Positions 1 to 6,637 of a stretch of 10,608 nucleotides of DNA are shown here, piece by piece. Each line of letters starts with the position of its first letter. Positions within the stretch are counted from its first letter, which is position 1. The DNA is from an uncultured Prevotella sp. GTDB taxonomy: Bacteria > Bacteroidota > Bacteroidia > Bacteroidales > Bacteroidaceae. The notes beneath the pieces are model-generated. The model ran no database searches and was not told where the DNA came from. It saw only the letters and a program-made list of their open reading frames with translations. The stretch lies in contig CALCVT010000089.1 of NCBI GenBank assembly GCA_937906495.1, positions 1 to 10,608 of the forward strand. The letters run 5' to 3'. Made by a program: the position numbers and the translations under genes.

Positions 1-146
1 TTAGCTTTACTTCCTTTTTTTGTTTTTATCGAAAAACGTTTAGGACAACATTGAGCCAGCGATGTTAAAAGAAGAAGTCTTACATCATATTTCACGGTAT
101 TTGTCTCCAACATCAACAGAAAAAGGCGTACCTTTGTAAAAGGAAG

Positions 147-170
147 AAAAGAAAAAAGGATTTTTCTTTT
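147..170. repeat. AT-rich inverted repeat in the rpoN leader
   Basis: AAAAGAAAAA (147-156) and TTTTTCTTTT (161-170) are perfect inverted copies separated by AGGA. The right arm overlaps the position where a -33 box would lie for the downstream -7 element. It could be a weak terminator for something upstream of the window, or simply AT-rich promoter DNA. The rest of 1-384 shows no convincing gene. A second TACCTTTG occurs at 129-136, but its nearest TTTG (100-103) is 25 nt away, which is too far for a standard promoter. Confidence 0.4.
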
Positions 171-198
171 AATCTCCATCTTACTTGCATTACCTTTG
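167..198 (+). promoter_or_regulatory. Bacteroidetes-type promoter for rpoN
   Basis: TACCTTTG at 191-198 matches the Bacteroidetes -7 consensus TAnnTTTG exactly. TTTT at 167-170 sits 20 nt upstream, the usual spacing for the -33 box, but it is only a weak match to TTTG. Transcription would start near 205. That leaves a leader of about 180 nt before the preferred rpoN start at 385, or about 100 nt before the alternative ATG at 304. Confidence 0.5.
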
Positions 199-384
199 CG
201 CAACAAAATAAAGTACTTCCCAATCTTTTAACCAGGATATAGTACACTCTTTACCCTCTTTGACTATCAACCAAAAATATAAACCTCCACACCGCACAAA
301 CTGATGGCTGTGTATAGCGTGTGGAACCAACCCAACCATCTAACCGGCCTAACCATCCTAAATGCCGAAAAAACATCAAGCAAA

Positions 385-1920
385 ATGCCACAAAGATTAG
401 AACAAACACAGGCTGCCATACAAACTCAACAATTATCTTCGCTGCAAGTAGCTGTAGCGAAACTCGTTGAACTCCCCATTACCGAACTGGCCACCCGTGT
501 GCGCGATGAAATGGTAGACAATGCTGCTCTCGAAGAAAAAGACGGGGACGAATTCGATGTCAAACACGACGAACAGCATGTCGAAGAACGCGAAAATACA
601 GAGCAAGAGTCTGAAGAAGACATCCAGATAGACAAAGCCAATACTTATGAGGAGGACGAAAGCTACGGCACAGAAGCTGATGCCATGGGCGACTATTTTT
701 CGGCCGACGATGTGCCTGACTACCTACAGCAAAGAGCCGATGCACAACGGGAGCGCAATGAAATTCAATACTCAAGTGCCACCTCTTTTTACGACGAACT
801 ACAAAGTCAAATTCGCGAACATAATCTTAACAACCACGAAACAGAACTCATGGAGTACCTTATAGGGTCGCTCGATGAAGATGGTTTTTTACGCAAAAAC
901 CTGGATGTCCTGGTTGATGAACTAGCCATTTATCATAACATATTTACCACTACATCTGAGTTAGAACGCTTGCTTCATGTGCTGCAATGCTTCGAGCCAC
1001 GAGGGATTGGTGCACGGTCGCTTCAAGAGTGCTTACACATACAGCTCACCGATCCCGACCACCACACGCCCTATACCGAGATGGCACTTATGGTGGTTGA
1101 CCGCTATTTTAAAGATTTTGTAAATCGCCATTGGGACATTATCAAACACAGACTCAATGTGGATAACCAAACTATGGACCACATACGGCACGAATTGACC
1201 CACCTGAATCCTATGCCTGGAAGTGCACTCAGCGAGTCGGCCGGTATTGGAGCACCTACCATCATTCCTGATTTCTTTATTTCGGTCACCTCTGAAGGTC
1301 GCATCGATATTTCGCTCAATCAAGGAGATGTTCCCGAACTTAGAATAAGCAGAGCCTTCCGCGACAGCATTAAGCAATATAGCGGAAACAAAAACAAACA
1401 GCTCTCGCGCGAACAAAAGGATGCCTATACCTATGCCCGGCAAAAGGTTGATGCAGCACAATCCTTTATCAACTTGCTAACACGCCGCCGCCAGACACTC
1501 ATGGCAGTAATGCGAACCATTGTCGAACTTCAAAAGCCTTTTTTCCTTGAAGATGACGATGAAAGCCTGCTGCGACCTCTTACACTCAAAGAAGTTGCCG
1601 AACGTGCCAATGTCGACATATCGACGGTTTCACGTGTAACAAGCAGTAAATACGTACAAACCTTATACAGCACCTACCCGCTCAAATTCTTTTTCTCTTC
1701 GCAGTTTACGGCAAGTAACGGCGACGAACTCTCAGCCCGACATATCAAGGTGGCGCTGCGCGAACTCATCAACAACGAAAACAAAAGGCACCCCCTTACC
1801 GACGAGGAACTGGCTGCTGCACTTAAAGAGCAAGGATACAACGTGGCCAGACGAACCGTAGCAAAATACCGCGATATGCTGGGAGCTCCTACTGCCCGCT
1901 TACGCAAGGAAACATACTGA
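385..1920 (+). CDS. rpoN: RNA polymerase sigma-54 factor (RpoN)
   Basis: This is the alternative sigma factor that binds core RNA polymerase, recognises -24/-12 promoters and needs an ATP-driven enhancer-binding activator to open DNA. From the ATG at 385 the protein has 511 residues. An N-terminal region I is rich in Gln and Leu. A strongly acidic region II covers about residues 52-105, followed by the core-binding domain. A helix-turn-helix lies near 399-423 (LTLKEVAERANVDISTVSRV). The signature RpoN box ARRTVAKYR is at 488-496 (bases 1846-1872), so the DNA-reading end is intact. An in-frame ATG at 304 would add 27 residues that do not resemble region I. The start at 385 (MPQRLEQTQ) gives the usual family N-terminus and is preferred. 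It heads a run of four same-strand genes. No cognate activator gene is visible in the window. Confidence 0.95.
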   Translation: MPQRLEQTQAAIQTQQLSSLQVAVAKLVELPITELATRVRDEMVDNAALEEKDGDEFDVKHDEQHVEERENTEQESEEDIQIDKANTYEEDESYGTEADAMGDYFSADDVPDYLQQRADAQRERNEIQYSSATSFYDELQSQIREHNLNNHETELMEYLIGSLDEDGFLRKNLDVLVDELAIYHNIFTTTSELERLLHVLQCFEPRGIGARSLQECLHIQLTDPDHHTPYTEMALMVVDRYFKDFVNRHWDIIKHRLNVDNQTMDHIRHELTHLNPMPGSALSESAGIGAPTIIPDFFISVTSEGRIDISLNQGDVPELRISRAFRDSIKQYSGNKNKQLSREQKDAYTYARQKVDAAQSFINLLTRRRQTLMAVMRTIVELQKPFFLEDDDESLLRPLTLKEVAERANVDISTVSRVTSSKYVQTLYSTYPLKFFFSSQFTASNGDELSARHIKVALRELINNENKRHPLTDEELAAALKEQGYNVARRTVAKYRDMLGAPTARLRKETY

Positions 1921-1951
1921 CCTCATCTACTTTTACTTACACGATTTGCGT

Positions 1952-2620
1952 ATGAACATATCCTATACGAACCGATGGTTCAAAAATAACAACAAAGCCC
2001 ACAACCCCATCAGCTGGCTCGTGCTCACGGCTCAAGTAGTATCATTGGTGTTTTCACCGCTCTACCTTTCAGTCATGGCCTTTGTGGCATTGTTCCTTTT
2101 CAGCTATTTGAACATGCAGCCACTGTTCATTAAACTGGAACTCACGCTCATCGTATATTTCTTTACAATTTTACTGCCTCACTTCAGCATCCATCTGTAC
2201 CGAAGGCTCAACGGCTGGACCAGGCATCAGCTTGGCAAACGCGAAAGACGCTACGTACCCTACATTTTAAGCATCATCAGCCATGCAGCACTGCTCTACC
2301 TGCTATATAAACTGCATATGCCCCGCTTTACATTAGGAGTCATTGCCGGAGCATTGTCTATTCAGATTGTCTGTGCACTGGTTAACAGTTGCATCAAAGT
2401 GAGTACGCACGCAGCAGCTTCGGGGGGAGTGATTGGAGCTTTAATGGCTTTTTCACTCATCTTTTCGTTCGACCCCACCGGTTGGCTCTGCCTTACCATT
2501 TTGCTCTGCGGAATGGTAAGCACGGCTCGTTTCATACTCAGGCAGCATACACTCCGCGAACTGGGATGGGGGGTAGCCATTGGGGTTCTTTGCGGCTTTA
2601 TCTGCATCCGATTTATCTAA
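1952..2620 (+). CDS. PAP2-like integral membrane protein
   Basis: The protein is 222 residues from the ATG at 1952; a TTG two codons earlier is less likely. It is very hydrophobic, with about six membrane helices (roughly 21-50, 60-82, 101-120, 127-147, 159-189, 205-221). Three short stretches recall the PAP2 lipid phosphatase motifs. A basic stretch ending in Pro (K95 to P102) resembles motif 1. KVSTHAAASGG (149-159) puts His153 where the PSGH histidine sits. AR-x5-H-x3-E (192-203) closely copies SR-x5-H-x3-D with Glu for Asp. PAP2 enzymes remove phosphate from lipids such as undecaprenyl diphosphate or phosphatidate on the outer face of the inner membrane. The changed motifs make activity uncertain. 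It lies 31 nt after rpoN and 60 nt before purE, so it is probably cotranscribed. The fold assignment is an inference from motif spacing. Confidence 0.75.
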   Translation: MNISYTNRWFKNNNKAHNPISWLVLTAQVVSLVFSPLYLSVMAFVALFLFSYLNMQPLFIKLELTLIVYFFTILLPHFSIHLYRRLNGWTRHQLGKRERRYVPYILSIISHAALLYLLYKLHMPRFTLGVIAGALSIQIVCALVNSCIKVSTHAAASGGVIGALMAFSLIFSFDPTGWLCLTILLCGMVSTARFILRQHTLRELGWGVAIGVLCGFICIRFI

Positions 2621-2680
2621 TCACCCGGAACAGTTTACGGCATATAGCCCCTGCTGTTTCACTAAACTCTTTTATACTCT

Positions 2681-3187
2681 ATGTCACCCATTGTTAGCAT
2701 CATCATGGGCAGCACTTCTGACCTGCCCGTTATGGAAAAAGCAGCCAAGTTTTTCGACGAAATGGAAGTTCCGTTCGAAATGAATGCCCTTTCTGCTCAT
2801 CGCACTCCGCAGGAGGTTGAAGCGTTTGCACGCAACGCACAAGAAAGGGGGCTCCGCATTATCATTGCCGGAGCCGGAATGGCTGCTGCCCTGCCCGGAG
2901 TTATTGCTGCAGGAACTACGCTTCCCGTTATCGGAGTACCTATCAAGGGCATGCTCGATGGTCTGGATGCCATGCTCTCCATCATTCAAATGCCTCCCGG
3001 AATTCCTGTAGCTACTGTTGGCGTAAATGGGGCTCTCAATGCTGCTATACTGGCTGTAGAGATGCTGGCACTCAGCGATAAGCAACTAGCCGAAAAACTC
3101 GCAGCCTACAAAGAAGGACTGAAACAAAAAATCGTAAAGGCCAATAACGACCTGGCCGAGGTAAAATACCGCTTCAAAACTAACTAA
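2681..3187 (+). CDS. purE: N5-carboxyaminoimidazole ribonucleotide mutase (PurE)
   Basis: This cytosolic enzyme moves the carboxyl group of N5-CAIR to give CAIR in purine biosynthesis; class I PurE works with PurK. The protein has 168 residues, the usual class I length. The phosphate-binding GSTSD is at 10-14. SAHRTP (38-43) carries the catalytic His40, matching His45 of E. coli. QMPPGIPVATV near 103-113 is also conserved. The third motif reads AGAGMAAALPG (63-73) where E. coli has AGAGGAAHLPG. The second conserved histidine is therefore Ala70, and Gly is Met67. This may be normal for the lineage. The gene sits between the PAP2-like gene and ispG, with 22 nt to the latter. No purK is present in the window. 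The assignment to PurE is secure. Confidence 0.95.
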   Translation: MSPIVSIIMGSTSDLPVMEKAAKFFDEMEVPFEMNALSAHRTPQEVEAFARNAQERGLRIIIAGAGMAAALPGVIAAGTTLPVIGVPIKGMLDGLDAMLSIIQMPPGIPVATVGVNGALNAAILAVEMLALSDKQLAEKLAAYKEGLKQKIVKANNDLAEVKYRFKTN

Positions 3188-3209
3188 ACAAAGGGGCTTT
3201 CCTAACAGC

Positions 3210-5090
3210 ATGATGGATATATTCAACTATCGTCCACGACAATCGCACGAAGTGGTTATAGGCAACACTCCGCTCGGTGGTGAACAACCGATTCGCATAC
3301 AAAGTATGACTACGGCTGCAACTACCGATACCGAGGCCTGCGTCAAGCAGTGCAAAACCATCTTCGACAAAGGGGCCGACTATGTACGACTCACCGCACA
3401 AGGCACACGCGAAGCCGAAAACTTGCGGAATATCAAAAACGAACTGCTAAAGGCAGGATATGACAAACCGCTCGTAGCTGATATTCACTTTAACCCAGCT
3501 GTAGCCGATGTTGCAGCTACCATTGTCGAAAAAGTGCGCATCAACCCGGGTAACTATGTCGACCCGGCTAGGCAGTTTAAAAATCTGGAATATACCGACG
3601 AAGAATATGCCGCCGAACTCGAACGCCTCGAAACACGCTTTAAGCAACTCATCAACATCTGCAAGGAACACCACACCGCGCTGCGCATTGGTGTAAACCA
3701 TGGCTCGCTCTCCGATCGTATTATGTGCCGCTACGGCGATACGCCCGAAGGCATTGTTGAGAGTTGCATGGAGTTTTTGCGTGTATGTGTCAAGGAGCAG
3801 TTCAAAGAGGTGGTTATTTCTATCAAAGCCTCTAACACACAGGTCATGGTACGCTCCGTGCGCCTGCTTTGCCAGGTAATGGAACAAGAGGGTATGGATT
3901 TTCCGTTACACCTGGGGGTTACCGAAGCCGGCGAAGGCGAAGACGGACGCATCAAGAGTGCCGTAGGTATTGGGGCTCTACTGGCTGATGGCATTGGCGA
4001 CACACTGCGTGTTAGCTTGAGCGAAGAGCCGCAAGTCGAAATTCCCGTTGCATACAAATTGGCCGAATACATTGTACGCCGTGCCGGACACTACGAAATT
4101 CCGGCCCGGCAAGCACCTACCTTCAACTATACCAGTCCGCAACGCCGTCCTACAAGGGCTGTCAAGAATATTGGAGGCACACATGTGCCGGTAGTGATAG
4201 CTGCACGCATAAACAACCCTTGCGAACAGTCACAAAACCCGCTTACCACCCCCGACTACTACTACGTGGGGCGCAACCTGCCACTAGCAGCCAACCGTAT
4301 AAAAGGAGTTGGCTACATGGTAGATGCCGACCTTTGGAATGGAGAAACCGATACTTATCCTGTATTTACAAAGCAGCACCTCATGCTCATGCCGGCTTGC
4401 AAGGCCGAACTTAAATTTCTATTCCTCACCTATCTGGACCTCGACGATGAAGCATTGGCTTTGCTACGCACCGACCCTACTGTTGTAGTCATTGCACAGA
4501 GCAACCACCCCAACCGCCTAGGCGAGCAACGGGCGCTGGCACACGAACTTTGGCGAAATGGTATTCAAACTCCTATCGTCTTTTTCCAGCAATACCGACT
4601 GGGCGAAAGCCAAAAGGAGGAATTCCAACTCTACGCAGCTGCCGACATGGGCGCGCTGATGTTCGACGGACTGACCGATGGTATCTTCCTTTTTAACCAA
4701 AAGCCCGAAGGTATGCGCTCACTCCCCGCACAGGTTGAGGACAGTACTGCCTTTGCCATCCTGCAAGCGGCCCGCCTGCGTACCAGCAAAACTGAATACA
4801 TCAGTTGTCCGGGCTGCGGCCGCACCCTTTACGACCTTCCCGGAACCATTGCCCGCATCAAGCAGGCTACGGCTCACCTTACGGGGCTGAAAATCGGCAT
4901 CATGGGCTGCATTGTGAACGGACCTGGCGAAATGGCTGATGCCGACTATGGCTATGTAGGCGCTGCACGCGGCAAAGTTAGCTTGTACCGGGGTAAAGTC
5001 TGCGTTGAAAAGAACATTCCCACCGAAGAGGCTGTCGAAAAACTTTTAGCTCTGATTGAAAACGACCAGCAAGCGCAAATGCGCTCGTAA
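3210..5090 (+). CDS. ispG: 4-hydroxy-3-methylbut-2-enyl diphosphate synthase (IspG/GcpE), long form
   Basis: This enzyme performs the next-to-last step of the MEP isoprenoid pathway, reductive ring opening of MEcPP to HMBPP using a [4Fe-4S] cluster. The protein has 626 residues, against about 370 in E. coli. The N-terminal TIM barrel (about 10-290) holds GGEQPIRIQSMT, RINPGN (111-115 region) and LGVTEAGEGEDGRIKSA. The C-terminal iron-sulfur domain has CPGC (Cys533, Cys536) and GCIVNGPGE (Cys567, Glu574). The Cys-to-Glu spacing matches E. coli Cys305 and Glu312. Residues about 295-525 form the extra middle domain known from long-form GcpE of Bacteroidetes, Chlamydiae and plants. It starts at ATG 3210, with a second ATG directly after. 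It is last in the rpoN cluster and is followed by a strong hairpin. Confidence 0.95.
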   Translation: MMDIFNYRPRQSHEVVIGNTPLGGEQPIRIQSMTTAATTDTEACVKQCKTIFDKGADYVRLTAQGTREAENLRNIKNELLKAGYDKPLVADIHFNPAVADVAATIVEKVRINPGNYVDPARQFKNLEYTDEEYAAELERLETRFKQLINICKEHHTALRIGVNHGSLSDRIMCRYGDTPEGIVESCMEFLRVCVKEQFKEVVISIKASNTQVMVRSVRLLCQVMEQEGMDFPLHLGVTEAGEGEDGRIKSAVGIGALLADGIGDTLRVSLSEEPQVEIPVAYKLAEYIVRRAGHYEIPARQAPTFNYTSPQRRPTRAVKNIGGTHVPVVIAARINNPCEQSQNPLTTPDYYYVGRNLPLAANRIKGVGYMVDADLWNGETDTYPVFTKQHLMLMPACKAELKFLFLTYLDLDDEALALLRTDPTVVVIAQSNHPNRLGEQRALAHELWRNGIQTPIVFFQQYRLGESQKEEFQLYAAADMGALMFDGLTDGIFLFNQKPEGMRSLPAQVEDSTAFAILQAARLRTSKTEYISCPGCGRTLYDLPGTIARIKQATAHLTGLKIGIMGCIVNGPGEMADADYGYVGAARGKVSLYRGKVCVEKNIPTEEAVEKLLALIENDQQAQMRS

Positions 5091-5104
5091 ACATCTTATA
5101 ATCT

Positions 5105-5142
5105 GCGCATTGCATCTCGCGTTTAGCAGGGATGCAATGCGC
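5105..5142 (+). terminator. Strong hairpin after ispG
   Basis: GCGCATTGCATC (5105-5116) and GATGCAATGCGC (5131-5142) are perfect inverted copies. A U-G pair and a C-G pair inside bring the stem to 14 bp around a 10-nt loop. It begins 14 nt after the ispG stop. No T-run follows, so it may be a terminator that does not depend on a U-tract, an mRNA-stabilising 3' end, or an attenuator between ispG and the transporter gene 31 nt further on. Confidence 0.55.
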
Positions 5143-5173
5143 TACCAAACCGTTAACCCTTAAATCCTGATCT

Positions 5174-6346
5174 ATGAAATTGCCCCGAATTGGGCTGCTT
5201 ACCCGCATTTTGATTGCTATTGCGCTGGGTATCGGCCTGGGACTCGTATCGCCCGACCTTCCGGTACGTATCTTTGTTACCTTTAATGGTTTGTTCAGCC
5301 AATTCCTTGGCTTCCTTATTCCACTAATTATTGTCGGACTTGTTACGCCTGCCATTGCCGACATCGGACGCGGTGCCGGACGCATGCTCCTGCTTACTGT
5401 TGTACTGGCCTACAGTGCTACATTGCTGTCCGGTTTTATGTCGTATGGCGTGAGCCAAACGTTTTTTCCAAACCTCATAGAACATAACATTGCGCTCGAA
5501 ACCATTAGCGAGAACACCACTACTCTGCCATTTTTTACCATTACCATTCCCGAACCTATGAATGTTATGACGGCACTGGTAATGGCTTTTACACTGGGAC
5601 TGGGCATTGCGCATCTTACAACCGACAGCCTTAAACGCGTTGCATGCGACTTTCGCGACATTATAGTCAAAACTATTCAAGTGGTCATACTCCCGCTGCT
5701 GCCTATCTACATCTTTGGCATTTTCTTTAATATGGCACATTCTGGCCAGGTGTTTCAGGTATTACTTGTATTCGTCAAGATTATAGGCGTTATCTTCGTT
5801 ATGCACATCGGACTGCTCGTACTGCAATATATGGTAGCCGGAAGCATTTCGCACCAGAATCCTTTTAAACTGCTTAAGAATATGTTGCCGGCTTACTTTA
5901 CAGCTCTAGGCACACAATCGTCGGCCGCTACCATTCCCATAACTATGCGCCAAACCATTCAGAACGGGGTTAAACCCGATATTGCCGGATTTGTCATCCC
6001 ACTTTGTGCCACAATCCATCTTTCGGGCAGTACCATGAAAATTGTGATGTGTGCCATTGCGCTCATGATGATGCAAGGAATCCCTTACGATTTTCAGCAG
6101 ATTGCTGGCTTTATCTGCATGCTCGGGGTTACGATGGTGGCTGCACCCGGTGTACCGGGAGGTGCTATTATGGCCTCGCTGGGTGTGCTTTCGAGCATGC
6201 TTGGCTTTGGCGAAAACGACCAGGCACTCATGATTGCCCTCTACATTGCCATGGACAGCTTTGGCACAGCCTGCAACGTAACAGGCGACGGAGCTTTGGC
6301 TGTAATTATTAACCGTTTGGGCAAAATTGAACACCGAAACCATTAA
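5174..6346 (+). CDS. DAACS-family (SDF, PF00375) cation symporter, substrate uncertain
   Basis: This 390-residue inner-membrane transporter has the glutamate/dicarboxylate symporter fold. The N-terminal half holds the scaffold helices. SSAATIP (249-255) marks the HP1 hairpin tip, GVPGG near 326-330 marks HP2, and DSFGTACNVTGD (361-372) is in the last core helix. Against archaeal GltPh, Asp394, Asn401 and Asp405 are kept as Asp361, Asn368 and Asp372. Arg397, which holds the substrate side-chain carboxylate, is Gly364. The sodium-binding NMDGT motif is HLSGS (282-286), losing its Asp. The substrate may therefore not be acidic, and ion coupling may differ. Annotation as a dicarboxylate or glutamate carrier would go too far. 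No own promoter is evident, so it may be read from the rpoN cluster past the hairpin upstream. It converges on cysS. Confidence 0.85.
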   Translation: MKLPRIGLLTRILIAIALGIGLGLVSPDLPVRIFVTFNGLFSQFLGFLIPLIIVGLVTPAIADIGRGAGRMLLLTVVLAYSATLLSGFMSYGVSQTFFPNLIEHNIALETISENTTTLPFFTITIPEPMNVMTALVMAFTLGLGIAHLTTDSLKRVACDFRDIIVKTIQVVILPLLPIYIFGIFFNMAHSGQVFQVLLVFVKIIGVIFVMHIGLLVLQYMVAGSISHQNPFKLLKNMLPAYFTALGTQSSAATIPITMRQTIQNGVKPDIAGFVIPLCATIHLSGSTMKIVMCAIALMMMQGIPYDFQQIAGFICMLGVTMVAAPGVPGGAIMASLGVLSSMLGFGENDQALMIALYIAMDSFGTACNVTGDGALAVIINRLGKIEHRNH

Positions 6347-6367
6347 TTACTAACCCACAATTTACAG

Positions 6368-6429
6368 AAAGGCGTGTAAAGGTTTTGACACCCGGTGTCG
6401 GCACTTTTACACACCTTTTATTGTTTATT
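6368..6429 (+). terminator. Composite hairpin terminator between convergent genes
   Basis: Arms 6368-6391 and 6395-6418 pair almost throughout. The outer part is AAAGGCGTGTAAA against TTTACACACCTTT with one mismatch (C6373/A6413). The inner part is GACAC-CCG-GTGTC. Between them lie a few G-U pairs and a mismatch. A T-rich stretch (TTTTATTGTTTATT, 6416-6429) follows on the + strand, which fits intrinsic termination of the transporter transcript. On the - strand no such run follows, so it is a weaker terminator for cysS. Confidence 0.75.
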
Positions 6430-6438
6430 CTACGCACA

Positions 6439-6448
6439 GGCAATTGCC
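6439..6448. repeat. 10-bp palindrome GGCAATTGCC
   Basis: A perfect palindrome between the two gene 3' ends. It could be a small protein-binding site or chance. The remainder of 6430-6550 shows a weak stem (AAGGC 6472-6476 with GCCTT 6486-6490) and no gene. Confidence 0.3.
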
Positions 6449-6551
6449 CACTCATACCTTCGCCCCGTAGCAAGGCCAACTTTAAGCCTTAATCCACACT
6501 TTTGACAACCAGGTAAAAGTCTAAATAAGGGGGTACAGCCTTCTTGTAACG

Positions 6552-6570
6552 ATAGCATCATGAATGCTAT
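6552..6570. repeat. Short hairpin downstream of cysS
   Basis: ATAGCAT (6552-6558) and ATGCTAT (6564-6570) are perfect inverted copies around a 5-nt loop. It lies next to the larger cysS hairpin, on its distal side, and could act as a second stop or end-protecting structure for the cysS transcript. Confidence 0.4.
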
Positions 6571-6578
6571 GAAGCGGT

Positions 6579-6614
6579 ACAGCCGGACTGTTCTTTTACG
6601 AACAGTCCGGCTGT
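6579..6614 (-). terminator. Terminator hairpin of cysS
   Basis: ACAGCCGGACTGTTC (6579-6593) and GAACAGTCCGGCTGT (6600-6614) form a perfect GC-rich 15-bp stem with a 6-nt loop. It starts 23 nt past the cysS stop codon, as expected for a transcript end. No T-run follows on the - strand. Confidence 0.65.
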
Positions 6615-6637
6615 GCGGTATCGGGATAATCAGATGG

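Noticed and set aside
22..37. GTTTTT / AAAAAC hairpin near the window start
   Set aside because: Only six AT-rich pairs and no T-run in the correct place on either strand.
62..139. 25-codon ORF starting MLKEEVLHHIS in the rpoN leader
   Set aside because: Too short, no recognisable family, no promoter placed to serve it; chance ORF in AT-rich DNA is likely.
304..384. ATG at 304 as the rpoN start
   Set aside because: The added 27 residues do not look like sigma-54 region I, whereas the start at 385 gives the typical Gln-rich N-terminus.
1033..1461. 142-codon - strand ORF inside rpoN
   Set aside because: Antisense shadow of a conserved gene with no recognisable protein features.
4538..4555. 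TGGCAC followed by CTTTGG, resembling a sigma-54 promoter
   Set aside because: It is inside ispG and the -12 half lacks the required GC of TTGC; likewise TGGCACG at 6754-6760 has no -12 partner.
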